Program-made: the position numbers and the translations under genes
The notes under the pieces: model-generated
Told to the model about the DNA's origin: nothing
The model's input: the letters and a program-made list of their open reading frames with translations, nothing else
Database searches by the model: none
Origin: Streblospio benedicti
Taxonomy: Eukaryota > Annelida > Polychaeta > Spionida > Spionidae
Direction of reading: 5' to 3'
Length of the DNA: 64,000 nucleotides
NCBI GenBank assembly: GCA_019095985.1
Contig: CM032669.1
Location: 8,998,348 to 9,062,347 of the forward strand
Shown: piece by piece, positions 34,001-45,332 of the stretch
Layout: every line of letters begins with the position of its first letter
Position numbering within the stretch: the stretch's first letter is position 1

Positions 34001-37000
34001 TTTTATTTTTTCAAGTATATTCTTCGCACTTTGATGTAAAACTATAGCACGAACAGTTACAATGCAGCCCCCTTTGAGAAATGAAAGTTGCGTCTAGGAG
34101 GATTATTTTGCGGGGATCGCGCACACCAGATTGAACTCTGCTGCAGGTGTTTGTGTTTAATGACAGTGTAGTAGTAGTTCATCAATATAGCAGGACTGTA
34201 TTTAAATGACATGATATTCCTTAGAATGAAAATGTACAGGGTGATGTCTCATTGTTCTTTTCCGTCTTTAAATATATGATGCTGTCTTGCACTTGTGGAA
34301 ATTGATTTTGTTGCCTGATCCACATCTAGTATGTGAATTGAGCTATGACATGGTTCGTACAGTCTGGAAAAGTCCTTGAATTTCAGCTTTTGCCTAGAAA
34401 AGCCTGGAAAACAAAGGGGCCTTGAAAAAATAATTTTAGTACTTGAAAAGCCTTGAAAACTAGGGTTGGGGCTTAGAAACGTCTTAAAAAATCATCGTAA
34501 AGGGGAAACACCATTCTCTTCAGTTTAGACTGAGGCGATTCTTGTTTTCAATGACGTCACTAGGAATACCTACTTAATATTCCTGCTTCCAAATAAGGAT
34601 ATTAATACTCAGCCTCGAGCACATCGTGCGTTGTCACCATAACCCCGCATTTTCTCTGCTTTGATAACGGCTAATGGAGCCGCTACTCTTAATCGCATCA
34701 CGCTATGGTCGGTGTTGAGATATGACGGCATGTGATAAAGGCTAATTTTCCTATTGAAAATGGCACCTTAGTTAAATTGCTTGGAGGTAAAATAATTTTT
34801 GAAACGAATGGATTTTCATCGTCACATTAACGTAACCATCACAAATTCACGTGTCGGATCAATTATAAACCGATTATGAAGTCATGGACGAAAGGATATT
34901 TCTCAAATCATAGGCATTGTTCTATAATTCGTCTTTCTAAAGTGTATCTCGAACCTGTCATTTTTAATCGAGGCCGGCAACAGCCTCACGCGTTTATACG
35001 TGCGTTACGTTTTCACGTAAGAATACAATAGTTGTTAGTTAGTTTTTCAGCAATATATAATGGAAGCAAGGGTTTTTAAAAAATTAGATTTAGGGCCTTG
35101 AAAATATGGTGACCTGGCCTTGAAAAGCCTTGAAAAGTCCTTGAATTTTGTGCATGATCTTTTGTATGAACCATGTATGAATATTTCGAAAGGTGTTAAT
35201 TTACCATTACTGGAGAATAAATCTTTCCTCATTGTCCAAACACCAAAATTAAGTAGTTCCTTATTGTATACATAATGGTTATTTATCTTTATATTTTTAT
35301 TAAAGGGATGCATTTAAAGTTTAGAAAAATTTTAAAAGTTTGAAAAAAATACAACCTTAAGCAAACTCTTAATGTTTGTAATCACCAGTTCATTTTTGAA
35401 ACAAAATTAGTTTAAAAAAATCAAGTATTGTTGTGGAGATTCGCATGCTTTGATATGAAATTTAGTAGGGTTATAGGGTTAAGCGGCACAGTCGACCCAG
35501 AGGTCCGGGGTTCGATCCCCGCCCAGGCCAAGTCAAAGACTGAATAAGTCTACTTGTTTCTGAATGTACTAAAAAGTATCATGCATGTTAAACTCAACTA
35601 TAACCCTACTAAATTTCATATCAAAGCATGCAAATCTCCACAACAATACTTCACTAGATCTACTAAGTACTATAAAGGAGATACTTAACCATCATGGACA
35701 TACGTTGGACGTAAGACATGACATCAGAGCTAGTAATGGGTATCAATACGTCATTGAAGCAAAGGTTTTTTAGCCTTGTGGATGTGGCATAGTTGGTATA
35801 GCGCTGGCTTTGTTGGCTAGTCGCTAAGCGGCGCAGTCCGGGGTTCGATCCCCGCCCAGGCCAAGTCAAAGACTGAATAAGTCTACTCGGTTCTGAATGT
35901 ACTAAAAAGTACCATGCATGTTAAACTCAACTATAACCCTACTAAATTTCATATCAAAGCATGCGAATCTCCACAACAATACTTCACTAGTCTAGCAGTG
36001 TTGATTCTTCATCATTAAGACACACTGCTGCAGTGTTAATCCATAGAATTTGCAATAATATGGAGATATTTCTCAGAAATTTGTTCGCCGGTCGCCATAT
36101 TGTCAATGTGAACATGCTATTCCCACAACGCTGTGCAATTTTCCTACGATATTGCGTTTTTATTTGCTCAGAGCACGAGGTGTTGCTTACATTATTGTTA
36201 CGGCACTTGACAAATAGCAACAGGTAAACAAAATGGCAGCCACGAGGGGCAAAAACAGATGTCGAAGCTGAAAATTTATTGGATATGTTTTAGTTTCAGG
36301 TGTTGACATTACAGGTCAAGTAATGAATTTATTGGATGTAGCAGAAATCAACACTGTTTGTTAGGTAGTTTTTATTCATTCTGACATGTCAATTTATCCT
36401 GTTTCATTAATGCACTATATAAGTTTATTGTACATGTTTATTAATTTAAGTAGATTGTTGTTTCAGAAATTTTTAATAAATCTGTCATATATTGCCAGAC
36501 AAAATTAGATTAAAAATAAACAGATGATTTGAAATTTTGTTCTGCTTTGTTACTTTAACCCATTACCCCTTATAATATATCAATATTCTGTTTAACAATA
36601 TTCATATTTATCACAACATAAAATAAAGTACTGTGATAGTCGTTTATATGTAGTTTAGTAAGATATTACTTCGTAAAAACATAAAGATTTTATTAAGATT
36701 TTCATCAAATATTATTAAGATTTTTCCTTGAAAATTAAGATTTTTTGAGCCATTAAGATTTTTTGTGCTTGGGTGTTCACATCTCTGGGTTAGTAATGTC
36801 AATAGAACCAGTAAACTGTGTGCCATGGGATATCATATGTACAATTGTGTGATTGTTTTTTCAGATGAGGAGACAAAGGGAAGCATTACTGTAAAGAATG
36901 AGGTCCAAACGAAGCAGGTATCTTCTCCAAGAATTTAGAGTTTAACAAAGAAACTGAACAGGGCATAAAATACTTTACAGAGCATCCAGGCTTCAAAGCA

Positions 37001-38017
37001 AACATTGACAACTATGTAATAATAAACTACCCTCACCATAATAACATTGAGAAATAATTTTAAAAAATGGTCATAATGTCCTGTCCATGATACTGCTATC
37101 AGCTATAGAGAGGTGGTCTTATATTTTTAACACTTAATGTGCTTCCTGAACCAGTTTCATCATTCACCAGGGCACCTCTCACTTAATTTTAAAGCCAAAG
37201 CCCCCCCTTTTCCCACCAAAATACTTCATTTTCATAGGGTTTTTCATGAAATCCCGTAAGTGCACCCCCCCTTTTCTGAAAACCTGGATTTGCCTATGCG
37301 GCTGGTTTTGGTTAGAAATGTACGATGAAAGTATTTGGCGAAACACAGTCTGGCGTGAACGGACTGCAAACTCATGATGCAGACCGTTTGGAAATTACAC
37401 GCGCCAACTATTACGATGTTTCCCTAGGACATATCTTTTCTTGCTGAGTCCACTGAACTTTCATTTTACATGTATTTCATTTCAGTTCCTAGCCGGACTG
37501 CCTGGGGCATCTTCTGGCCTTCTGCCCCAACTGCTCAGCGTGGTGAGGGCAGCGGTACAGTGTGTGGAGAACTTCACTCAGGTATGCAAATTTTCGCTTC
37601 ATCCACACGGCTATTAAATGCCCATGGATTTGAAGTAAAAGATATAGTCAATTTATGGATTGTGATTTACATGAATATGCATATAGATTAGCTACTTTGT
37701 TTAATCCAATTGAATACTTAACTTACAGCAATCCTCATTTCCCTTCCCCCTTCCTAAATCTTTTTGAAAAATACACGTCTCCCCATCATTTTATAATAAG
37801 TGCATGAGTGCATCCAAATTTTCAAACCTCTCCATCATCAATATTTCAAGTTGAGTTTGTCAGCGCTCCCCCTCCCACTGCCCTCATGTTTTTGCATATT
37901 CTCTTTTGGGCATGGTAAATGGTAATCCACTAATATAGAACCCGAGGTAAGGAGAATCATATGAAAAATGCCAATTATGTACATGTTTGGAACTTGCAGA
38001 ACACACAACCTAGATGA
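22018..38017 (+). CDS. ANKMY2: ANKMY2, ankyrin-repeat and MYND-domain protein
   Basis: Predicted exons: 22018-22081, 24988-25052, 25386-25543, 26829-26908, 27274-27434, 28009-28119, 28666-28796, 29470-29605, 30582-30713, 32520-32592, 33238-33351, 36865-36917, 37486-37581 and 38000-38017. All introns are GT-AG and phases agree, giving 463 aa (human 441). Ankyrin repeats span about 44-135 ([33 protein letters not shown]). A conserved middle ([24 protein letters not shown]) leads to the MYND zinc finger: C329, C332, C341, C344, C350, C354, H362, C366. A Lys/Glu-rich helix and a hydrophobic tail follow. Family members (worm DAF-25, mouse ANKMY2) help adenylyl/guanylyl cyclases reach cilia; this role is inferred. 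The last exon is the least sure: a frame one base away stays open past 38013. Intron 11 holds a scaffold gap. Confidence 0.93.
22431..23135. repeat. Two tandem direct repeats of about 330-380 bp
   Basis: Unit 1 (22431-22805) and unit 2 (22811-23135) share 'attacagacaacaaac', 'attgctttatttt', 'caatcactttaatcattcaa', 'cataactttaacacttttaa' and 'cttatgttcaaatgaaaa'. They sit in ANKMY2 intron 1, directly beside the DIRS-type relic, and may be its terminal repeats. Confidence 0.7.
23136..24500 (-). mobile_element. DIRS-type (tyrosine-recombinase) retroelement relic
   Basis: Two minus-strand pieces identify the family. At 23996-24290 an RNase H segment resembles DIRS/Ngaro elements ([29 protein letters not shown]). 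At 23384-23842 lies a tyrosine-recombinase-like piece ([27 protein letters not shown]). Order and strand fit one element inserted against the direction of ANKMY2, in its first intron. It is a broken fossil with several breaks and no complete gene. The reverse transcriptase core is not evident. The direct repeats at 22431-23135 may be part of it. Age is moderate: the pieces are still easily recognised. Confidence 0.7.
25890..26405 (+). repeat. Dispersed repeat of about 500 bp, copy in ANKMY2 intron 3
   Basis: Runs from 'cgtgaggctgttgccggcct' through 'gaaatatcctttcgtccatg' and 'cgaggctgagtattaatatc' to 'ctgaagagaacggggtttcc'. An inverted copy lies at 34505-34995 in intron 11. A weaker relative may lie at 42390-42840. 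No coding frame is present. Confidence 0.85.
29581..29770 (+). repeat. 38-bp tandem repeat containing the exon 8 splice donor
   Basis: Five units repeat at an exact 38-bp period: donor-like sites start at 29606, 29644, 29682, 29720 and 29758. Each unit carries 'aaaaacagcctac' followed by GTGAGT (ATGAGT in the third). The first is the true exon end, by homology and phase. Using the second would add 38 nt and run into an in-frame TGA. Confidence 0.9.
30105..30570. repeat. Probable dispersed element in ANKMY2 intron 8
   Basis: 'gtggcaggtgaaagttgtgt', 'ggctagtcattttcc' and 'gacttgcccactgggacaag' alternate with AT-rich DNA, and 'gacaagt' words recur. Similar 'acaagta' words are found at 28850-29000 and 31700-31930. 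The ends could not be set. Confidence 0.3.
33606..33705. other. Scaffold gap (N)
   Basis: A run of 100 N in ANKMY2 intron 11. The length is probably conventional, so the true intron size is unknown. Confidence 0.99.
34351..35175. mobile_element. TIR element with another repeat nested in it
   Basis: The left end ATGGTTCGTACAGTCTGG and the right end (ending TGTATGAACCAT) are inverted relatives. Both flanks carry 'gaaaagtccttgaattt' and 'ccttgaaaagccttgaaaa' words. The middle (34505-34995) is an inverted copy of the dispersed repeat at 25890-26405, so one repeat has inserted into the other. Confidence 0.6.
34505..34995 (-). repeat. Dispersed repeat of about 500 bp, inverted copy in ANKMY2 intron 11
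   Basis: Reverse complement of 25890-26405 with scattered changes ('cagcctcgagcacatcgtgc', 'gacgaaaggatatttctcaa', 'ttaatcgaggccggcaacag'). Two inverted copies in one transcript could pair into a long double-stranded stem. Confidence 0.85.
35423..35657 (+). mobile_element. SINE family 3 with inverted tail at its 5' side
   Basis: A tRNA-like B-box (GGGTTCGATCCCCGCC at about 35508-35523) is followed by the body 'aagtcaaagactgaataagt' and a tail ending 'ccacaacaatacttcactag'. The 53 bp at 35423-35475 is the reverse complement of the tail, so this copy has terminal inverted repeats of about 50 bp. The A-box half of the head is missing here. Confidence 0.75.
35774..35990 (+). mobile_element. SINE family 3, copy with full tRNA-like head
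   Basis: The head 'gatgtggcatagttggtata' (A-box-like) and GGGTTCGATCCCCGCC (B-box) are followed by the same body and tail as 35423-35657. No inverted tail is present on its 5' side. Confidence 0.8.
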
Positions 38018-38270
38018 TGAGTATCAGCTGCAGAATCTGGCGACTCCAGCGGGAAACCAGACCTCTGACAATCGCAAGGTATGGAAAGTGTGTTCAAGAC
38101 AGGCAGTACTGTACTGTGCACATCATTAGATTGAAGAAATATGTCATGATTTGGATGTCACCATGTATGAATGCATGCCCGAATGTGGTGAATATTGCCC
38201 GAACAACTCCTAGACATTATACCTCAGTTCTTAGGCTGCTTTAAAAGATGAATTAATTCAAAGTTTTACT

Positions 38271-38276
38271 AATAAA
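38271..38276 (+). terminator. Candidate polyadenylation signal of ANKMY2
   Basis: AATAAA, 254 bp past the predicted ANKMY2 stop. It lies at the start of the duplicated unit and so also occurs near 44873. Confidence 0.35.
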
Positions 38277-39572
38277 TTTACTTATTTTTCCGTAGGTTTT
38301 TGCAAGGCCTCATGTACAAATAATGTCATGAATGTTCATGGAAAAGTGTTGACTGAGCTAGAATCAGTCTGAATTTCTCAATTGCTGTTAGCTAGACACT
38401 TAAAATATGGTCAGTTGGACTGGTGGTTCTGATAACAAAACCATTAGGATAAGTAAACCTGTCTTATGATTCGTTGGAAAATGTACACAAGTTGTATGTT
38501 TGTGACTCACAAAACAATTTGCCCTGGGATGATATGAATCATAAGTTAAACTATCATACTATTGCAAAAAATAACTCATTGAAAAAAACCGTGTTTATAC
38601 TATTTGATGGTGGACATAGCTGAAGTGATGACAGGTCGTCAAAAGGCCCACAAGAAAAGTTTTGTCCAGGGTGTTGACCAATGGATTTACGCATTTGATT
38701 ATGGCCAGATTGGACTAAATTTTGCCTTCACCGCAGTTGCAGGGCCCCGGACAGACTACCAAAAATATTCTCTGGGGAGAACTCCTCACCACCATCCTGC
38801 ATTCATGGCTTTCATACTTTTGCTGATTTTCCCAGACAATTTCCAACCAGAATGCTGGGGCCCCAGCCAATTGCTCCTCAACCAAACTACTATGATTGGG
38901 AAAAATGTTGACCATTAAATTTAAAACAGTTTTGCTGCTGCTTTCTCAAATTCCTCAATGTACATGCTGAGGGCCCCAGAACATATAAACTCTATAGACA
39001 TGTGGTGAAATTTTGAACTATCAATACTATAATGGCCAATCTTAATAGCAAAAATATTTCCATATGTAATCATGGCACCACCAACTTCCAGAGGTTTTCT
39101 TTTATATAAAGCCTACATGAAACCTAATGGGGCTTAAGGAAAAAATCCTAATCTGTCCTTTTAAAAGTTGTGCCCCTGTAATGGATTCTCACCTGTAAAT
39201 TTTTTTTTTGAAATTTGGCCCATACAATGTCTGTCCCTCAAAAAAAATGTCTGGAATCCCAGGGCCTCATCATCAAAATAAGGAAAAAAGTGTCCATTAG
39301 TCCACATATGATGGTGTGGACACACTTTCAAAAAGGCCCAGAGGTTGCTGGGACTGGTGGTACCAGTACCACCTGAAATGGGGGAGAAGTGAACCATTAT
39401 CACCACCACCTGATGGGGCCCCAGAACCTATGTTTCCTGCTGGTGTATAACAAACTGGGGCTGATGATAACAAGTTTTCCATCGAAAATAGCTCAATACT
39501 GAAACCACCTCAACAAATTTCACCCATGCTTGGGGAAAAGTGGTGGAAAAGGCCCACCACCACCTGCTGGGG

Positions 39573-39680
39573 CCCAGAACCATTCACCGTGGATTGTAGC
39601 TGGGGCCCCAGAACCCACTCAGAGGGAACCAGCTGGGGCCCCAGAACCACTCACCACGACCAGCTGGGGCTCATCGCAAT
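39573..39680 (+). repeat. 31-bp minisatellite, degenerate array (copy 1)
   Basis: Units based on 'ctggggccccagaaccactc' are found here in imperfect form; the regular array is at 45333-45487. It ends in 'ctcatcgcaatgctcaag' followed by a donor-like GTACGT. Confidence 0.75.
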
Positions 39681-39985
39681 GCTCAAGGTACGTGCAGCAC
39701 AACCTCCAATTAACGATAACTCAATACTGAAACCACCTCAATAATATTTCTCCTGTGCTTATCGTGAATTATGGGCCTTTTCAAACTCTTGTTTTTTGAC
39801 ATGTATGACTGTATAATTTTTTTATTTGTGTTGTCTCAAACTCCCTTCATGTCATCATGATAAGGACACTAAACAGAACATAAAAGTCTATAGATATTTA
39901 GGTGGAATTTTTATATCAATTTTAAGGGCCAATCTTAATTGACTAAATATTCTATATAATTGACCTACAGCACTAGGTCGCATTA

Positions 39986-40069
39986 TCAATAGTTTTCTTT
40001 TACTATACAGCTATATTCTAGATAAGATCTTATCAAGAATACAGCCGTAAAAGAAAACACAACATGAGA
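39986..40069. repeat. Long imperfect palindrome, copy 1
   Basis: Centred on GATAAGATCTTATC at about 40027. The arms carry 'gttttcttttactatacagc' and its near complement. The outer right arm is eroded compared with the copy at 45777-45864. Confidence 0.75.
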
Positions 40070-40501
40070 ATCTTAATTTACGTCAGCTTAACAGGGGACT
40101 GTAATTATTTTCTTTGTTTGACAATTTTTTTTCTGAAATTTTTTCCATACAGTGGGGAAAAAAGAAAAAAAAAGGTCAAGGTCTCTAACGGTCGGTCGGC
40201 ATACAAAATAAAAAAAACGTGGCAGTTTTATGTTGATATGGTAGCAAGACAAAAAAAAAATACAGACAAAAAAACAATAAAAAAATCAAACCACCTATCT
40301 TTCGTCTGTAGACTGCCGAGTACTAGTACAATTGGAAATGCATATTGTAAGAAACACTAAACATTCTACGTCCACATTTGATCAGTAGTTTCCCAATCGC
40401 CTATGTTGTAACCCGGAATAAAAGATATAATTAGATGAGGCATGGGAGATGAATAATTTAAGTTTTCCAAAGAAAATATGACAACTTTGACAACACTAAG
40501 T

Positions 40502-40873
40502 CAGGGTTTGACATAAGAACTGGTAAGGCAGAAGACAAGGGTCTACCAAGTTTTAAAAATCAGGTGGACCGACTCAAAATCAGGTAACCCGGCACTCACG
40601 TGTTGTTAAAAATGCATAATGTTTCCTTCTGTTGCCCTTTAAAGGGAAGTGCATAATTCAATACATTGACATATCATAATTCTCTGTGTTTGTTAAAATA
40701 AGGATGATGATTCAAACGATTGTTGGACACCAGTATTTTTGTTTTCTAATAATACATAACGGAACTGCCAAAACCAGGTAGACCACAGGTCTACCTACTG
40801 GCAAAAAGCTGGTAGACCGGCCAGTTTTCAGGTAGACCAGGGGCTACAGGTCTACCACTTATGTTGAACCCTG
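40502..40873. mobile_element. Foldback MITE with CAGGGTTTGACATAAG ends, copy 1
   Basis: The left terminus CAGGGTTTGACATAAG and the right terminus CTTATGTTGAACCCTG are inverted repeats. Subterminal 'aggtagacc/ggtctacct' words allow more pairing. No coding frame. Sister copies lie at 46299-46665 and, split, at 48019-48608; a left half lies at 44672-44830. Confidence 0.8.
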
Positions 40874-43629
40874 CACTTCATTCATGAGGGACTTTGTCAT
40901 GTGCAATATGTCACATGTCCCGGCGCCCCTGCTGCACCAAAACTGAAACCGAATGGCGTCCTTGGTAGCATGACGTCACTTTCAAATAAAGGATGCCATC
41001 GGCCGGCGAATATAATATTAACATGGATCTTTTAGCTGAATCGTCGGCGATTATAAAAACTTGCTGCCATTTTGAAAGATTATTTATTTATCGGGGTTAT
41101 TTCAATGCATCAGCGCTCTCGTCATCCATAGAATTGCCCCTGGCCTAAGTCATGAAATGATTCTTGCTGAATATTTTTTTAAAGAAAAAAGATCTATTTT
41201 AAGTCTTTCAAAATTACCAAATTTTGTTGTAAATTATACACTTTCTGACTGCAGAAAAATGCATTACGGTTTCAAATTTTTTTGTCTGCTCTTAGCACAC
41301 TCTACCCCCGGGCAATTAATGCTCGGTCTTCGCCAGTCTATTGAGACATAAAAAGATTGTCGGTCTTAAAATTATCTGTCTGACATAAATAAGATTTTTG
41401 CAGGTGATAATGAAGGGCACTGGCCAAATCGGGAGTTGCTGAAAAGAGGAACAAGATCTCGGTTCTGGCATAAGGTGCTAAGAGCAAGCTAAGGGGCCTG
41501 GGGTTTGCTCCCCCATTTCAAATTTAGGAAATGGATGTGTCTAAAACTCTCTGAATGCATTCCTTTTCTGACCATAAACCAATTTTTTTATTTTGTCTAA
41601 AATGGAGGTATTTATATCATTTTTTTTGTTTTTCAAATGATTTTACAGCTCTTTTTTGCATTATTTTCCATGTCAAATTGTTTTTCTTTGGCTTTTAACT
41701 TTTTATAATTTCTTAACAGATCACTATACTCCCCCTCAGTGCCAGACACGCATTTTTGCGTGGCGTGTTATTCACAGTGGGGGCTTCAGTTGTCATAGTT
41801 GAAATATGATCCTTTGTAGCTCTTACGTTTTCATCAGAACATTTTCACATTTACAGTACACATTCAGGAGACGGTCTAGTTTCTTATTTTTTACCATTAT
41901 AAATAAAGATACATACAGCATAAAGTTAAATTTTGACAATTTCGGTAATCGTCCATTCATTTGACAGCTTGCGTGGTTGATTTTTAAATGTCGTAGTAGC
42001 AGTAGAAATTTTAAGTGCAGCGGTTTTTATCCAGGATAGACACAAAAAACACCATAAACCATCCCTATTTCATAATAATATATTTTTTACTTACAATATT
42101 ACGGACCAAAAACGTGTTCAACTTTTTATTTCTTCATTTCCGTGAAGTTTTGACACTCACCAGTGCTACCACTTTCGACCACCCGACAAAAACATCATCC
42201 GTTTTGATAGAAATACTAGATTTCAACGTCCACACTTATTGGGTAGTTTGCCAAGCGGTTTATTTGTGATTCGGTATCAAGATACAATAAGATGGGCGTG
42301 GGTGACGAATAATATGATAATTCTTCTTCAAAATGTTCAACTTTGTCACTCTTACCAAAAGCCGGTATTTCCTGAAAATCAGCCTTGCGCGGCGTCGCTG
42401 ATATAGAATCGTAGGGCGCTCTTGATAAAGGCTAATTCGGGGTTCCTTAGCAGTGTCAACGTGTTTTGTGGCGCTTGAACCTAAGAATACCGCTATTCAT
42501 TTTGATTAAGGCTCAAAATATATATCTGGATATGACCTTGATGAGTCTAGTTTCACATTTGTTTAAGGTCTCGATGAATAGCAGGATTCACGGCGATTCA
42601 AACCATATACGACAAGCTATGGTTTTGCGAACACAAATAAGAGTATTTCGCGGCTCAAAATTGCAGCAGATAATGCGTGTTTGGTGGGTAAATATTCGTT
42701 CACACTAATATAATTAAAATATTAACACTATGCTGCTTATTTACTTCTAGAAATACTTCGAAATGTCAAGGTAAAGTTGTTGTTGTTGACATACCGGAAT
42801 TTGAGACTAGAACCACAGTGTTTATATACGAATATGGCAGACAAACTCAAACTGTTTTTCCCCAAAACCCATGAAATCTTCGCAGGTCAGTCGCGGTTTC
42901 ACACCACTAAACGCGAATTCTTCTTCGCAATCGCGGTTAATTGATTGAAATGCGAACTCAATATTTTCCAAGAACTAAGCGATTCCCTGCGGTTGCGAAC
43001 TCATACTGCGAACTCATTCTAGCAAATTCTATTCGCGAACTCATTTGAGAATCCCATTCTGTCCTCAATGGGCAATTTCCACAGTTTGCTCGTGACACAA
43101 TTTACAGCCAAATCTCACTGAACTCTGGTCTCACGGGGGTAACCAATTTCCACAGTCCAATACACATTCCTTTGAACTAATTTCATATTGAAGAATGAAC
43201 CCGTTAAATAATGTTAAGTGACTCACATTTGCTGTATCAGCATTGGTTGTCACCTAATCCATTCGACCAACTTGTTTAAGCGACATTCCTTTGAACTAAT
43301 TTCATAGTTTAGTAATGAATCACTTTACCAACGTAAACACCGTGATATTTATCAAACATACATGTACCAATGTTTGTCCCCAATGCACCAACAATGTAAC
43401 ACATTTGCAAGGTTCAAAAACTTTCCCAAAGAACTATACAGAGCAACCTTTTCAACGGGTAAAAGGAGGTGTGTGTATATCTATATATCTTTGACTTTCA
43501 TCTCCCTATCGGGCCCCCAAATGAGTATAAAACATCCGTGTCGTATGTATTAGGCTTCTATAAACTCTACACACGAGCCCCAGCAGGACCTCCCGATCAG
43601 AACACTTCTTATAAAAGAGCGCATTTGCC

Positions 43630-44100
43630 ATAATTCACACCTTTCATTTGTGATTCATGTGCATCGTTTCACAATGTTGCACTGTATTAAAAGATATTTT
43701 CAAGTGGGGATTAGCACAGTTTCAGTAACTCCAACAAGCAGTAGATAAAAGTCAACTTATTGACGTGCTAACACACCGTGGGTTTACTTTGATGGTTACT
43801 GACCATGGTTAATTTACTGTGTATTTATATATACGTGAGTTAATTTAAGAGGATCTACTTTACATATGCATCTTTTCAAAGTGTGCAATCACTTAATTTG
43901 TCATTGCCATGGTTCACGCCTTTCATTGTGTTTCATTTTGTATCCAAGATCATTCATTAATTTATAAAATATTTTTCCCATGGAAATTAGAATCTCAATA
44001 GCCCGCCAAGCGGTAAATAAAATCAACTTATTAATGTGGGGAACACACCGACAGGTGGGTTTCTTTTAATTACTGAAAACAACGTCTCTGCTAAGTTCGG
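43630..44100. repeat. Two degenerate direct repeats
   Basis: Blocks at about 43640-43810 and 43910-44100 share 'cacctttcatt', 'aaaatcaacttatt-a-gtg' and 'aacacaccg...tgggttt'. A shorter pair ('ttcctttgaactaatttcat') lies at about 43168 and 43286. Old, and outside the conserved part of the tandem duplication. Confidence 0.45.
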
Positions 44101-44182
44101 GATGACAGCTGGAAATGACAAAAAAATGTTTAACTACAAATGACTGTTATTTCATGAACATAACAATCCCATTAATACCAGT

Positions 44183-44225
44183 GGAAACAGTGGCTTAGTG
44201 GATAGCGTCTCCGTCCACGCGAATA
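44183..44225 (+). repeat. tRNA-like half, probable SINE fragment
   Basis: 'cagtggcttagtggatagcg' followed by 'tctccgtccacgcga' resembles the 5' half of a tRNA with an A-box. No B-box half follows, so it is not a tRNA gene. Confidence 0.4.
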
Positions 44226-44546
44226 ATATGCAATCACCATGAAATTTTTTGTGAAGTAGATCGCCAAATCAAATATATAGTCGCAAATAAATCTCACAAC
44301 CCCATGAATGGGGTTCACTAATTACTTAACTTGTGCTGTAGTTATCCAGAGATCTATGTTTTTCAAAGCCTGTATATAAGGGGTGGCGCAACGCCAAGAT
44401 CTTCGACCATTATGATACCTTTGTTATTTTTATGTTTATTTTTACTATGGCAATTTTCCTTATAAAAGAATACTGCATACTTTGTTGCCGTGACGTACAT
44501 AGAAGACATGCAAGCGGGCCTCGTTTACGTGAATGTAAAACTAGAA

Positions 44547-44645
44547 ATGGTCACTGCTGAATGCGGAGAATATGGGTTTCCAGCATTAGGAGCTGTTTGG
44601 AGCGCCATGTCAGTCCAGCTACCGATGGAATTCTGTTGATGTCAG
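44547..44645 (+). pseudogene. Mog1/RANGRF first exon, decayed duplicate
   Basis: Duplicate of the exon at 47890-47988. It keeps the stretch encoding MSVQLPMEF and the same CAG/GTGCGC exon end, but small indels disturb the frame upstream ('cattaggagctgtttggagc' against 'cataaggagctgtttggagg'). No second exon follows: after half of the foldback element, the next duplication unit begins. It is a non-functional partial copy or an assembly duplicate. Confidence 0.7.
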
Positions 44646-45197
44646 GTGCGCTTTGTTTTCACTCTTATATTAGCAGTAAGACATAAGGACTGATAAAGGC
44701 AGTAGAGATAAGTCTACTGAATATAAAAATCAGGTAGACCTGCTCAAAAATCAGGTAGCCTGGCATAGAGGGAAGTGCATAACTTGATTTTTAAATTTTT
44801 TACAGAAAATAAATAATTATATACAAATAATGTAGAGACATTTTAATGACATTTTCATTAAAAGTTTTACTAATAAATTTACTTATTTTTCCGTAGGTTT
44901 TTGCAAGGCCTCATGTACAAATAATGTCATGAATGTTCATGGAAAAGTGTTGACTGAGCTAGAATCAGTCTGAATTTCTCAATTGCTGTTAGCTAGACAC
45001 TTAAAATATGGTCAGTTGGACTGGTGGTTCTGATAACAAAACCATTAGGATAAGTAAACATATCGTTTATGATTCAGAAATGTACACAAGTTGTATGTTT
45101 CTGACTCACAAACAAGTTGCCTGATGATATGAATCATAAATCGAGAAACTATCATACTATTGCTGCTTAGACTCATTATTCCGCCGTGTTCACCGCA

Positions 45198-45298
45198 GCG
45201 GCTGATGAGTGGCATCCGGTGGAGGTGGCTGCGGTGGCGTTGGCCATCAAAAAGGCCCACCTCAATGCGGAGGAGCCGATGGATTGTAGTTGAGGGAG
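45198..45298 (+). CDS. Orphan exon-like segment, unknown
   Basis: After an acceptor-like TTCACCGCAG the frame reads ADEWHPVEVAAVALAIKKAH then LNAEEPMDCS before a stop near 45293. Its GC content and codon choice contrast with the AT-rich surroundings and look coding. It leads into the 31-bp minisatellite. Copy 1 of the duplication does not keep this sequence. I cannot link it to ANKMY2 or Mog1, as the phases do not fit, and I do not recognise the family. Confidence 0.3.
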
Positions 45299-45332
45299 CA
45301 CTAGAAAGGACTAGAGAGGGAACCACGACGTG

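Larger units (their letters stand above)
38255..44855. repeat. Tandem duplication, copy 1 (about 6.6 kb)
   Basis: Starts at 'aaagttttactaataaattt', which recurs at 44857. Shared blocks in order: 38255-38600, 39573-41700 (minisatellite, palindrome, foldback element) and 44340-44850 (Mog1 first exon). Relative to copy 2 it carries extra DNA at 38600-39520 and 41720-44335. Part of 38940-39240 looks like a still older copy of 39840-40160. Many small indels separate the copies. Real duplication and misplaced allelic contigs are both possible. Confidence 0.8.

Noticed and set aside
38000-38093. Alternative ANKMY2 continuation in the frame reading [16 protein letters not shown]
   Set aside because: It looks protein-like and ends at a GTATGG donor, but exon 13 joins in phase 0, which gives a stop after five codons. 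A one-base error could revive it, so it is recorded here.
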